Below, in pieces: positions 33,481 to 44,661 of a DNA stretch of 64,000 nt. The position numbers and the translations under genes were made by a program. Each line of letters begins with the position of its first letter. Positions within the stretch are counted from its first letter, which is position 1. The notes under the pieces were generated by a model. That model did no database searches and had not been told where the DNA came from. It was given only the letters and a program-made list of their open reading frames with translations. The stretch comes from Diphasiastrum complanatum (lineage: Eukaryota > Streptophyta > Lycopodiopsida > Lycopodiales > Lycopodiaceae): assembly GCA_029204225.1 (NCBI GenBank), contig CM055104.1, positions 26,701,253 through 26,765,252 on the forward strand, written 5' to 3'.

Positions 33481-34176
33481 AAAAGATCCTATTAAAGGTG
33501 ATGAAAGATCCTTCGAGGACATCACACTTTATAGGAGTCTTATAGGCTCTTTAATTTGGCTTACTATCACTAGACCCTATTTGAGCTATTGTGTGCACAA
33601 ATTGAGTCAATTTATGCAAGATCCCAAGATCCAACATTGGAATATGGCCAAGAGAGTTCTAAGATATGTATCTTCTACTTATTGTACAAGAATAAAGATC
33701 TAACCATTGTTGGCTATTCAGATTCCAATTTTGCAAGTGATAAAATGGATCGAAAGTCCATTAATGCATATACTATCTTTCTTGAAGGCAATCTTGTGTC
33801 TTGGCTTTCAAAGAAGCAGGATACCATATCTCTATCATCTTGTGAGGCCGAGTACAAAGCACTCACTACAACAACTAAAGAGGTGCTTTGGATCAAGAGG
33901 TTAATCATGGAGCTAAATTGCATCAAAGAGGATGATCTTCCCTTGATCAAATGTGACAACATATCGGCACAAGCTCTTGCAAACAATCATATTTTTCATG
34001 CAAGAAGCAAGCATATAGAAGTGGCACACCATTTTGTAAGGGAAAAGCTCATTGGAGGTGAAATCAACTTAGAACATGTCGACACACCTTCGTGTATTGC
34101 TGATCTTCTCACAAAGCCACTTTGCAAAAGTGCCTTCTCAAAGCATAGGTCTAATCTTGGTCTTATCTCAAGATGA
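33467..34176 (+). pseudogene. B2 RT-connection and RNase H
   Basis: Two overlapping plus frames: VKDPIKGDERSFEDITLYRS and FMQDPKIQHWNMAKRVLRYV, then VGYSDSNFASDKMDRKSINA, ISLSSCEAEYKALTTTTKEV and IKCDNISAQALANN, with the three acidic RNase H positions present. It ends TKPLCKSAFSKHRSNLGLI then Ser-Arg and stop at 34176, just before the polypurine tract. Confidence 0.9.
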
Positions 34177-34204
34177 TCCACATTAGATATTTTTTTAGGA
34201 GGAG

Positions 34205-34816
34205 TGTCAAAATATTGAAAAATCTATCTAATGTTGTGAGTATGGGTCCTAAAAATGCCAAAGATGAATTGAGCTCTTTTGGCTTAGTAAAGACCCATCT
34301 TAGAATAAAATATTCAAGGTAGGTAGAAGTAGAAACTCGAGCTACCATAGGAATTGCCATTTGTACTTTACATGCCACATTTAATGTATGAAAAGACTAT
34401 GTGGCACAATTAGACATAGTGAGGTGACTTGGATAAGTCTAGACAGCTTGAGAGGTGGATCCACAACTCCAATTCAACTCAAAGTAGGAGAAGAGTCCAT
34501 GGATCTATATATATGTGATGTACTCTCATTGAGAAATGATGAAATTTGTGTGTAATGCAAATTTGGAGACAAGCTCTTTGTGCCCTCTCTCTCTCCACGA
34601 GTTTTGTACTTTCTATTTTCTCTCTCTAGCCGAGTAGAGGCATTTATGATGCTTTGTCTTATGTTTTGTCGACAGATTTTACTTGTAACACAATAATATT
34701 GCTTGTATGATCAGCTTTCCTATTGACAACCAATGCTAGTCTGATCTTTATGGTGTTATTGTGCTTAGGAGATCAAAAATACATGTGTAGGGCATCCCAC
34801 ACGTGTGAATTCAACA
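34205..34816 (+). repeat. B2 3' LTR (612 bp)
   Basis: Starts TGTCAAAATATTG right after the purine tract AGGAGGAG and ends TTCAACA before the duplicated ACTAG. It retains the 31-bp block lost from the left LTR, has TATATATAT at 34506-34514 and CACACGTGTGAA near the 3' end. Confidence 0.93.
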
Positions 34817-34821
34817 ACTAG

Positions 34822-36190
34822 AAGATGACTTTTGATATATCAGATATTCAGCCCAGGTATAGGATAGAAATGAAATTGTTTCTGACCTTTTCCTAAAGTA
34901 GTTAATTTTTTTAAAACATTTACTAATGTCGTTACATCTTCTTAATACCTTAGCTGAAGGATTTTCAGGGAACTAAAATTCTAAGGAGGGAAGAAGAGTG
35001 GACATCAGTGGTAGTAAGTGTGATCGGAAAATGTATTTCGCAGTTAGGATTTTGGTAATCCTAGTAAATAATTGCTTAATAGCTGATATTAATTTTCTGG
35101 ATTAAGTTTATTAAATTGAATTTGTAACTGATATCTTTGTAACCATTGAGTTATCCGCAGTTTTGGATGTCAATTGTGATGTTAGAAGTAGAATCTGATA
35201 CATGGATTACATTGGATCTATTAATTGATAGAAGCTTTCCCCTAGAGTTAATGCTCTTGGATCCATTAGGGATTCGAAGCTTATCATTAACCTGGAAGGA
35301 TCAGAATGTAATATTGAAACCATGTTAATTCTTTTGTCTAAGTTACATAATCAAATGTGGATTTCGGGTATCCATCTGATAGGGCATGCCAGCACCCAAT
35401 GTGGTATCTCATTATTTACAACATCAGAGGCCCTCAAATCTATTTCTCGCTTTCTTAATTGATCCTTTACTTCTTAGTAATTTCTCAAATATGGACATCA
35501 GATCGGTTATATGATTTTTTCCAACATGAAGTTATTCTTCTGAAAGACTGTTATGTTATATAAATTACTACTTGTGTGAATAGACTTGGAGTTCAAATAA
35601 ATTCTAAGGTTAAAATGTTTCAGTTTCTTAAACCATGGAATATCTCTATTGCATAAATGGATTTCGATGGAATAGTAGTTTCTATTACTCAGAGTGAAAA
35701 TATTTGAAGGAAAAGTCCTGTGTGTAATAAGGTGAATCCTTTAGTGGAAGCACTTATTACTGACTTTTCTAGGATTTAGATATTTTCATATATCATCTTT
35801 CCAGTTAAATTTTATGAAGATTTATAATTTCTTTAAAAGGAGGGGTGAAGTGGTGGGATAAAATTCTATTAGGGAATCTGTTGGTTGCATAGCTTTCGGA
35901 AGAGAACCAGCTAGGGTATAGAAATGAGATTGGATCTGAAAGGAATTTCGGATAGATTCAGAGTAAGATACCTAATTGGAACTCTTCAAATAAGAGGAAT
36001 TCTCTAGGGATTGTGTGGACAATCTGGAACTAGAACAGGTGTGATATTTGAATCATTATCTATAAGTAGTACAATGAAAGGTCAAAGGTTACGAATTCCA
36101 TTTTAATCGGAATAGAAGTAAGTTTGATCAGGATATAAGTCTGAGAGTTCTATATTAGATCAACCTAATATTAGTTTAAGTACTAGGATG
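34822..36190. other. Unassigned sequence between B2 and F
   Basis: AT-rich DNA that continues the pre-insertion site of B2. A 61-codon plus frame (35146-35328) shows no motif. Some segments (CCAGTTAAAT...TTATA near 35800) resemble sequence left of B2 near 18910, so an old dispersed repeat is possible, but I cannot define it. Confidence 0.4.
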
Positions 36191-36566
36191 CCTATTTTGC
36201 CCCTTAAGGCTTGTATACTTGTAACTTGTAAGTTGTGCATAAGACATGGGGGTAAAACATTTATGTACATAGTACACCCCACTTGTGCTAATTAGGCAAG
36301 TAAATCAAGTAGGTTAAGGACCCATGTGGGTTCTAGAGCTAGAATTAGCAAGACACCACCTCTATACATAACATGCTATATGTAGCCCAAACTTTGGAGG
36401 GGTTTCCACGCCCTACTACACTTTGAATATTCATTCATGTTGTGTGAGCTTTGAAGTCCTCTCTCTCTTGCTTTTGTGTTCTACTCCATAGCTGGTTTTC
36501 TGAAGCTTTCATAGTGTGCATACTATGCTGTTATGATACTCCATAGCTAGGCCTTGAAATTTGACA

Positions 36567-36578
36567 TGGTATCAGAGC
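36567..36578 (+). other. F primer-binding site
   Basis: TGGTATCAGAGC follows the LTR end TTTGACA; initiator tRNA-Met type. Confidence 0.88.
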
Positions 36579-36988
36579 AGGTTATGCTGCTTGTGGTGTG
36601 GTGAAAGCTTGGACCTATTTTTGATCAGATTCCTACAATTCCTGGAGAGCAGCTTACCTTTGAGGAGGACGCACTTTTTGTAGAGGCATCTGATCTATGT
36701 GCTATCGGCATGGTTGGAGTACTGTTGGCAAGGGGAGTGCAAGGAGCCAAAAAGTTTCTAATTTGGGACAAATTTTTTTGAGTCTTTTTGGACAGCCAGG
36801 ACTGTAGGAGGGCGTTTTCTATAGTGGGGACTTCAGTGAAAGTTCTGAGTGGATCTTGGACTAGGGCTATGACAGCCATAAAGGGGGATAGTTTCAAATC
36901 CAGAAGCTGAGGGATATTGAGCAAGTGGCTGCATATCCTAGTTGGGTGAATACCCCAGTTGCCTTTTGTGTTTTATTTCTATCTAGCT

Positions 36989-38129
36989 ATGTCTAGTCTT
37001 GTAGAGAGCATGCTGAGTGAAGCCAACCGGCTTGATGGCACTAACTTTCGCATATGCAAATTCAAGATCAAGAACATTCTTGAAGACGAAGAATGTTGGA
37101 AGCTTGTGACAGGTGAGGAGCATATTCCAACATCTGAACTTGAACTTAAGGACTATATCAAGAGAGGGGAAAAGGCACACAGAATCATCAACATGTCAGT
37201 GAGGGATAATGTGATTCCTCTAATCAGGTCAACCAAAGGGCCTGTGGATGCATGGCCCATTCTTTGTGCATTGTATGAGACAACAAGTACAACTAGGTTT
37301 CTCTACTTGAAGAACAAGCTATATACTCTCAGAATGGAGACATGGGAGACAGTTACTGATCATCTTACTAAGATTCAAGATATTAGATATCAGCTTTCTG
37401 TACTTGGAGAGTCTATTGCTGAGAAAGACTTGGTGCCAATAGTTCTGAATAGCTTGTCATATGCTTATCAAAACTTTGTGATGATAATATCAGTGAGAGA
37501 GAAGATCCCTATCTATGAAGAAGTCTATGGTCTCTTGTTACAGGAGGAGATGAGGAGAGTTAATCTCTCCAAGAGGGAAGATTTCTAGGGGCATGCCTTT
37601 GCTTATAAGAAGAAGCAAAATCCAGCTAAGGATAAGAAGAAAGGCAAAGGCAAGAACAAAGGAGCAACAAACACTTGAGAAAGGAATGGAGAACTTGCAG
37701 ATGTCATAAGCACAACCCTCCTTGAATACTTCTTCCACACCTCAAAGGAAGGGGAATTGTAATTACTGTGGTAAATATGGACACTTTGCTTTTGAGTGTT
37801 GGAAGAAGCTTGCAGACCAAAATAAGGGCACAAAGAAGCAAGGAGGAAATGTTGTTGAGAGTGTTGCAAGAGAGGAGCAGGGTGACATAAGGCAAGCTGA
37901 GCTATTCTTTGATGCATTGGCTTCACAAGCTATAACAGGTGGTTGGTACATTGACTCAGGTGCTTCAAAGCACATGACCCCTCATAGGGATTGGTTTGAT
38001 ACCTTTGTGGGGATTAGTGATGGACAAGAGGTGTGCCTAGGTGACAACTCAACACACAAGTTCAAGGGAAAGGGCACAGTAACTGTAAAGCTTCCATCAG
38101 GAGAAGTCAAAGTCATTAAGAATGTATAA
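36989..38129 (+). pseudogene. F gag, zinc knuckle and protease
   Basis: The ATG at 36989 begins MSSLVESMLSEANRLDGTNF, the copia gag N-terminus, open to a TAG at about 37588. After a frame change, the zinc knuckle CNYCGKYGHFAFEC (37757-37798) is complete and WYIDSGASKHMTPHRDWF gives an intact protease site. A TAA at 38127-38129 separates this from pre-integrase. Gag here differs clearly from the A, B and E families. Confidence 0.85.
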
Positions 38130-39032
38130 TATGCACCAGGACTTGCTAAAAATCTTCTTTCAGTAGGAGCTATCACTCAACAAAATATGAAAGTAGAATT
38201 TGATGCTACTTCTTGTCTTGTGTTGGACTTGAGTGATAATATGAAGGTTGTGGCCAAAGGATTGCAGGAAGATAATCTATACAGGTTATACACTTCTATC
38301 CCTAGTCAGCATGCTTATACAACAAAAGGAAGTGATGTGGATAGGTTGTGGCATGAGAGGTATGGACATCTTGGCTACCAAAGCATGCAAGTGTTGAATC
38401 AACATCATATGGTGGAGGGGCTTCCAGTTGTTAAGCCAAGCTCTTCAGTTTGCGAGGCTTGCGATATGGAAAAACAGCAGAGACATAAGTTTCCCAAGGA
38501 AAGCACCACCAGGGCGGCAGACATGCTTGACTTGATACATTCATATTTGTGGGGACCAACCCAAATAAAATCTGCAGGGGGGGCATATTACTTTATGACC
38601 TTTATTGATGACTTCTCACGCAAGATTTGGATTTATTTCATGAAGTTAAAATCTGAAGCATTCAAGTACTTCCTGCATTTCAAAGCTTTGGTAGAAGAAC
38701 ATTCAAGAAAAAAGATAAAGATGCTCAGGTCAGACGGTAGTGGAGAGTTCATTAAGATAGAATTTGTGGAATTCTACAAGGCCAATGGGATCAAAAGGCA
38801 GCTTACAGCTCCTCATACCCCTCAGAATAACGACGTAACAGAGAGAAAGAATCGAACTATTGTGGACTGTGCAAGGTGCATGCTCAAGGCAAAGGGGTTG
38901 CCCAACTCTTTTTGGGACGAGGCAATGCACATAGCAGTGTTTCTGTTGAATAGAAGTCCAACAAAAGCTGTGGAAGGCAAGACTCCAGAAGAGGCATTTA
39001 GAGGCATTAAGCCCAAGGTGGGTGCTTTGTGA
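38130..39032 (+). pseudogene. F pre-integrase and integrase core
   Basis: Frame: AKNLLSVGAITQQNMKVEFD, LWHERYGHLGYQ and CEACDMEKQQRHKF (zinc-binding His and Cys), LIHSYLWGPTQIKS, YFMTFIDDFSRKIWIYFMK, MLRSDGSGEFIK and NNDVTERKNRTIV. The first catalytic Asp is replaced by Tyr (HSYL instead of HSDL). A TGA follows GIKPKVGAL at 39030. Confidence 0.87.
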
Positions 39033-39812
39033 GTGTTTGGTTGTACGGCCTATGCCCATATTCCCAAGAATAACAGGAAGAAGCTGGATGCAAAATCAGC
39101 AAAGTGTTTTTTCTTGAAATATAGTGAAGAAGGCAAAGCTTACAGACTTTATGATCTTACTAGCAAGAAGAGGATCATAAGTCAAGATGTGATCTTTGAA
39201 GAAGATCAAACGCCTCCTATAGAAGAACTTGAGATGGAGGATGGTACAAGTGAATTTGTGCCAATACTTGAAGACCCACATCCATATATTGGGGAGCCTC
39301 AGGATGATCATATGAGTGATCAAGAGGAAGAATCCGAGGAGGCTAGGAAGCAGAAGGAAAGGGGCAAATCTTCTGAGTTCTATTCACCGTCTTCATCACC
39401 AACTGCAAGGAAGAAGTTTCCCAAGTGGTATTGGCAAACTGTGCAGGATGGTTTGATATTGGATGAGGGAGAGAGCAGCAATCCAGGGGATAGGAGGTCT
39501 CAAAGGCAAGCCCAGCAGCATGAACACCAGGAGACAAACTATGCACTTATGACTACTATTTTGGATTCACAAGATCCACATACATTTGTTGAGGCAGCAG
39601 ATGAGAAGTTATGGCAACATGCTATGCAAGAGGAGTACGACTCCATTCTCAAGAATGATACATGGGATTTGGTGAAGTTACCAAAAGGGAAGCATCCTAT
39701 TGGCTGTAAGTGGGTCTACAGGACCAAATACAAATTGGATGGGAGCATCGAAAAGCATAAGGCAAGGCTGGTTGCTATAGGCTATGCATAGAAGGAGGGC
39801 TTGGACTATGAT
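39033..39812 (+). pseudogene. F integrase C-terminus and RT N-terminus
   Basis: Open frame from VFGCTAYAHIPKNNRKKLD through an acidic linker (about codons 65-160) into the RT start: WQHAMQEEYDSILKNDTWDL, LPKGKHPIGCKWVYRTKY and HKARLVAIGYA, then TAG and KEGLDYD, where foreign sequence begins. Confidence 0.85.
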
Positions 39813-39920
39813 CGTGCGAGTACTTGAACTGCGAATCCGCCCCACACAATCTGCAGTCCTCTTTGTTTGATGGTGTCAGCCTTCAAAAGAAAGGTTCCTT
39901 CTCGAGCCATCAGCTCCCTG
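39813..39920 (+). other. Foreign patch matching the N2 interior, inside F RT
   Basis: These 108 bases match 28085-28193 of N2 (CGTGCGAGTACTTGAACTGC and onward) with about six differences. They replace two bases between the codons for KEGLDYE and TFAPVAK. There is no target duplication or terminal repeat. Confidence 0.88.
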
Positions 39921-40990
39921 ACATTTGCACCGGTAGCTAAGATGACGTCTATCAGGTTAGTTTTAGCATTGGCTGCATTTTTTGGTTGGGAGGTCCATCA
40001 AATGGACGTGAAGAGTGCTTTTCTTAATGGACAGTTGGCTGAAGAAGTCTAATGGTTTGAAGCAAACACCCAGGGCCTGGTATAGTCGTATTGATGACTA
40101 TTTTGCCAAGGAGCAATTTATAAAGAGTCAGTCGGATTGCAACATGTTCGTGAAGGAGGAAGATGGGAACATTGTTTTGATAGTACTCTATGTGGACGAC
40201 TTGGTCATCACGGGTACAATGGGCAGCTTATTGAAAGGGTGAAGGCTCATTTATCAAATGAGTTCGAGATGAAGGATTTGGGCTTAATCCACTATTGTCT
40301 TGGCTTGGAGGTTTGGAAAAAAGAAAACTGTGTGTTTATTTCCCAAGCTAACTATGCGTGTGAAGTCTTGAACAGATTCAACATGCAGGATTGCAAATTC
40401 GTTTCCACGCCCATTGATACCAACAATAAGCCATCCAGAGATGATGGTACTCCTTTTGTGGACGAGACTCTTTATAGGCAGGTTGTGGGTAGCCTGATTT
40501 ATCTCACCACTATGAGACCAGACATTTCCTATCCGGTTGGTGTAGCAAGCCAGTTCATGAGTTCTCCAACTAAAGCACATTGGAAAGTAGCCAAGAGAGT
40601 TTTGAGGTATGTCAAAGGGACAACCTGCTATGGGATTGAGTAAACAGATGACGGAATGTTTCAGCTTGGAGGCTTCACCGATTTGGATTGGGCAGATGAT
40701 AGGGATGATCGAAAGTCGACCACAGGTTACACTTTCAACCTTGGTTCAGGGGCCATTTCTTGGTGTAGCAAGAAACAGCCCATAGTTATCTTATCATTGA
40801 CAGAGACTGAGTATAGGGTAGCGGCAAAAGCTACCTGCGAGGCAATATGGCTCAGGAGACTTCTTGGGGAGGTGCAGATTCCACAGGATGGTCCTACTAT
40901 TCTTCAGTGTGACAGCTAGAGTTGCATCCAGCTTGCCAAAAATCATGTGTACCATGCTCGTACGAAGCATATTGAGGTGGATCAACACTT
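39921..40990 (+). pseudogene. F RT palm, connection and RNase H
   Basis: Resumes TFAPVAKMTSIRLVLALAAF, then HQMDVKSAFLNGQLAEEV. A deletion of about 75 bp removes the region before NGLKQTPRAWYSRI. LIVLYVDDLVITG is intact, followed by a frame change, FEMKDLGLIHYCLGLEV and RPDISYPVGVASQFM. RNase H continues as [35 protein letters not shown] and LQCDS then TAG. It ends near VDQHFLREKIQKL at about 41010. Confidence 0.85.
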
Positions 40991-41039
40991 CTTACGAGAG
41001 AAGATACAAAAATTGAGGGCTTTACTGATATTGATTAAC

Positions 41040-41692
41040 GTCTGACAATAAATTTCTCAACCAAAATGCCTCCTTAATAGATTGAGAAGTAGCAATGTAT
41101 TCTGCTTCTGTAGAAGAAAGTGCGATAGAGGTTTGCTTACGACTGCTCCACGAGATAGGATCGCCATTGAAGAATAATACAAATCCAGATGTGGACTTAC
41201 GATTGTCTACATCTCCTCTCCAGCTTGCAACAGAATATTCACTGAGCTGATGAAGATCGTCATTGCTAACATCTCCATAGCAGATGCACTAGTCCATGGT
41301 AGCTCGAATATATATCATGACTCTTATGAGAGCCTTCCAATGGGTAATGCCAGGATTAGTCATATATTGGCTGAATGAGCTTACTGCAAAAGAGATGTCT
41401 GGTCTTGTACAGACCATTGCGTACATGAGAAATCCAAGTATCAATCGATAAGAATACTCTCTCATCTGCTCCTATTCTTGCTTGGTCTGGGGACATTGGT
41501 CCTTTGACAAATGCAGGTCTGGATCCATTGGTGAGTGAACTAATTTACAATTCATTAGATTGTATCTATTAAGAATAGATACCTTTGTTGAGTGATGTAA
41601 ATCAGTCATCTCGCTCTGTCTCTGTGGATCTGAATGCCCAAACACAAGTGAGCTTCGCCTAGATCAGTCATGTCGAACTCTTAAAATAGCAC
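41040..41692 (-). pseudogene. E2 RT-connection and RNase H
   Basis: Broken minus frames yield RKSTSGFVLFFNGDPISWSS, KQTSIALSSTEAEYIATSQS and KEAFWLRNLL, the RNase H segment with the Glu of STEAEY. The preceding RT connection (41250-41690) is only patchily readable. Confidence 0.78.
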
Positions 41693-42736
41693 CTACTTAG
41701 AATCCTTGACCAAATTGATATTGTTGCTGAAGAGCAACGTATCATCCACGTATAAGGTGATGATAATGAAGGATTGCTGCACTGACTTGGAATAGACGTT
41801 GCAATCAGCAGTGCTTGGTTTGAATCCTTGTTCGATGAGGAATGTGTTGATCCTCTGAAACCAAGCTCTGGCAGACTGTTTCAAGTCGTAAAGTGCTTTG
41901 TGGAGTTTACAGACATGATTCTTCACACCTTCTAGAACGTATCCTTCGGGCTGGAACATGTAGATGAGATCAGAGTCTGGTTCGCTGAGTGCCTCTTCAA
42001 CTGTCGTCGGTTCATGTATCAAGAGACATGTAGACTCAGGAGTATACCTTATGAAATGTGTGTGCACTGGGCTTGATCTTCTGGGAGGATTCGACTGATG
42101 AACCACTTCTGGGACTTGTTGCTGGGTAGCAGCAATGTCTTCGTCTGATTCGCTGTCAAAAAGTGGATCAACAATAGACACGCCTGAGCCAGAAGCTCGG
42201 ACAGTCGTGTCAATGGCAGGTGATGAAGGTTCTCCTGGAGCAATATCCTTGCCTTTGATGTCGATGAACTGATCCTCGATAAAGACTGTATCCCGGCTAT
42301 ACAAGATTCGTTGGGTATCAGGATCATACAGCTTGTATGTATTATCAGATGAAGTATATCCAATCAGGATGGTCTTGAGACCTTGGAAGTCCAATTTCTT
42401 CCTCGTGTCTTTTGGGATCTGCGCGTAAGCAACGCATCCAAACACTCTTAGGCTCTTCACAGAAGGCTTAGAGTCTGTCCACACCTCGTGGGGTGTCTTG
42501 CCTAAGAGGGCCTTGGTCGAACATCTGTTCTGGACGTAAGCTACAGTGGAGACAGCTTCGGTCCAGAATCTCTTGGGCAATGATGCATGCGCTAACATAC
42601 ATTTGGTTGATTCAACCAGGGTACGGTTCTTCCTCTTGGCCAAGCCTCTGAGGACTGTAAGGAGTGATGAATTGCTGCTCAATGTCTTGGCTTTGACAGT
42701 ACTCCTTAAACTCGATAGAGATATCTTCTCCACCAT
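41693..42736 (-). pseudogene. E2 integrase C-terminus fused to RT palm by deletion
   Basis: A 347-codon open frame. It begins in shifted frame, enters integrase at LAKRKNRTLVESTKCMLAHA (the usual AERKN Glu is Lys here), runs through GKTPHEVWTDSKPSVKSLRV and a Ser/Pro/acidic linker (IDTTVRASGSG, SDEDIAATQQQVPEVVHQ). It then jumps from EEALSEPDSDL directly to MFQPEGYVLEGVKNHVCKLH. About 90 codons of RT, including the first catalytic Asp, are missing. ALYDLKQSARAWFQRI and IITLYVDDTLLF follow. Confidence 0.85.
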
Positions 42737-43190
42737 TGTCTGACCTTAGAGCCTTGATCGTCCGTCCAGTCTCCTCCTCTGCACGCTCCTTGAAGATTCT
42801 GAAGCAGTTGAAGGCGTCTGATTTCTTCTTTATAAAGTACATCATAGTCCTTCTGGAAGATTCATCAATAAAAGTTATAAAATACTTGCATTTTTCAACG
42901 AAGGATTTTTCATCGGGCCACAAATGTCTGAATGTACAATGTCTAACAATCCTCTAGCAATATGTTGATGGTTTGATTTAAATGGTTTCCTAGTCTGTTT
43001 ACCACTAGACAATCTTGACAGACAGGTAACTCGACTTTATCACGAGGATAGTCGAGATCAAGAACAATAGATTGTCTAGACATTTGTTGTACAGCAGCAT
43101 GATTCAAGTGACCAAGTCTATAATGCCAAAGTAAACTTTTATTTGCATGAATAGAATACAAGTAGCTTCTCACAGGCGAAGAAAAGACGA
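42737..43190 (-). pseudogene. E2 pre-integrase and integrase core
   Basis: Minus frames: SYLYSIHANKSLLWHYRLGH and CQDCLVVNRLG (zinc-binding His/Cys), VEKCKYFITFIDESSRRTMM and ALRSDNGGEDISIEFKEYC (second catalytic Asp). They are split by frame changes near 42940. The right end falls at about 43190, next to the E1 LTR. Confidence 0.8.
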
Positions 43191-43221
43191 AAAACGCGAC
43201 ACTGTGTTTTTACACATGATT

Positions 43222-43965
43222 TGTGACAGACGAAAAAGGTGACATTGTCTTACAAAATGTCGAAGGTGCCCTAGGAAAAGCGAAGACACCCTGTAAATCA
43301 AATCCTAAGACATTTCATCAGAGTGTCCCATTTTTCACATCTTCACCAACGTTCATTTCAGCGAAGGCTGACGTCACGGCCTTTTCACGCTCATCCCATG
43401 CAACTATGCTAACACATTTGACAGCGACAACAGCCACCCACAATCTCCTACAGAGAACACATCCACTTTGTACTTTCTTCATCTGCACACCTGTAAATTG
43501 TATATATATTGAATACATTTGCATATTCAGATATCAAGTGTGTGTGTAAAGTAATAGCATCAGAAGCTTATCAGAGATAGACGAAGTAGATGCCTTGCGC
43601 ATTGATTTTTTTGTATTGTCAGTAATAGGTTCATTCTTTTTACAGATTGAATTAACTTTGTAGAGCACGTGGTTTCGTCCGCTATTGTCTTCTGCTCCAC
43701 AGCATTATTGACATGTATATTTTGCTATAATTAATCTGATAACAGCTCTGTTGTTCTGCGTTCAGATTTGTGTCTATATTGGTATGCTTTTCTTCATTCT
43801 GTTTGACTCTCTTGTTGCTCAATTTGGTAATCTATTTTTAGCGAGTTATTATTAGTCTAGTTGTTGATGATTAATATTTAGTCTTGTCTTTTGTGAATCA
43901 TTCGCGACTGATTATCAGTCAAACTCAGTCTAGCTCTTCGCGAATCATTCGCGACAAATAATTTG
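43222..43965 (+). repeat. E1 5' LTR, left part
   Basis: Non-coding sequence with TATATATAT near 43501, joined after removal of C1 to 50129 (ATTTG duplication at 43961-43965 and 50124-50128). The total LTR would be about 1.0 kb. The start is approximate (TGTGACAGACG at 43222 is the best TG). Confidence 0.6.
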
Positions 43966-44647
43966 TGTAAAAATTACAGCAAACAAGGATCCTAAAACAC
44001 TTGAAATGATGAGGGAAACAATAGATTATGATTTCATAAGATTAGCACAAGTTGAACCATCAAAATCCATCAAAAATCTATGCTTGAACCTCACTAAATG
44101 GCCCAAATCCTTGAAGAAGGCTTCACACGTGTGAAAGTATGGCCTCCCACAGTCTGAGTACTGTACACCAGACCTACATTCAATCCTATAATCATTAGTA
44201 ATCACAAGTACTCAAACAATTATGAACATAGAGAGCAATTGCACCATTATGAGAGAAAAAACATGAAATTGCTTGATTTATTTTGGTGAGATATCATCAC
44301 CTATATATACATGATCCATCACGGTTTTGGGCAGGTATGAGTAGCCCTAAACCTATCCCTAATGCTAATTTTGGTGGATCTTTCATCCCTACCAAGTTAG
44401 GGTTGGAATCTTGGAGATCCCTCAACAATGCAAAAATTACCAAAAATAGCTCCTATTTTTTCTCCCTTGTATCTAAGCATAATTTGGACTCATTCCAAAG
44501 GTTCTAACACTTAGGTCTACTTGAGAACATCCTTATGAATGGAATCCTATGCTATTTGGCACGTGTGACAAGCCACATCATGACCATCTAACTATTTACA
44601 AGTCATATGACCAAAACTAGTCAAGCTAGAATTGTGAATTTTTAACA
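43966..44647 (-). repeat. C1 3' LTR (682 bp)
   Basis: TGTAAAAATTACAG to GAATTTTTAACA on plus. TATA box at 44301-44310 (GTATATATAG on minus) and perfect palindrome TTCACACGTGTGAA at 44122-44135; a second CACGTG lies near 44560. Confidence 0.97.
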
Positions 44648-44659
44648 CTCCTCCTCACT
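44648..44659 (-). other. C1 polypurine tract
   Basis: AGTGAGGAGGAG on minus, directly upstream of the 3' LTR; primes plus-strand DNA synthesis. Confidence 0.88.
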
Positions 44660-44661
44660 AT

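Larger units (their letters stand above)
18971..34816 (+). mobile_element. Ty1/copia element B2, split by nested N1 and N2
   Basis: LTRs at 18971-19551 and 34205-34816 are flanked by the direct repeat ACTAG (18966-18970 and 34817-34821). A primer site (TGGTATCAGAGC, 19552-19563) and a polypurine tract (AGGAGGAG ending at 34204) sit at the correct edges. Gag, protease, pre-integrase, integrase, RT and RNase H are all present in canonical copia order. The coding region is cut between CFVTF (21900) and IDDFTRF (31835) by N1. About nine substitutions in 581 aligned LTR bases (by eye) plus a 31-bp deletion in the left LTR indicate a moderate age. Confidence 0.93.
36191..41030 (+). mobile_element. 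Ty1/copia element F (decayed, 3'-truncated)
   Basis: The end of a 5' LTR (to 36566) is followed by TGGTATCAGAGC (36567-36578). Then gag, zinc knuckle, protease, integrase, RT and RNase H follow on plus in canonical order. The start of the LTR is not determinable because no 3' LTR exists; the element runs into E2 at about 41030. Several stops, an internal deletion in RT and a foreign 108-bp patch make it inactive. Confidence 0.85.
41031..43190 (-). mobile_element. Ty1/copia element E2 fragment
   Basis: Minus-strand pre-integrase to RNase H, without LTRs or gag. Its left end abuts F and its right end abuts the E1 5' LTR. The family resembles E1 (same integrase start, YVDD context and linker). 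Confidence 0.82.

Noticed and set aside
36625-36924. Minus frame of 99 codons between the F primer site and gag
   Set aside because: Antisense to the leader of element F; no motif, so treated as leader sequence.
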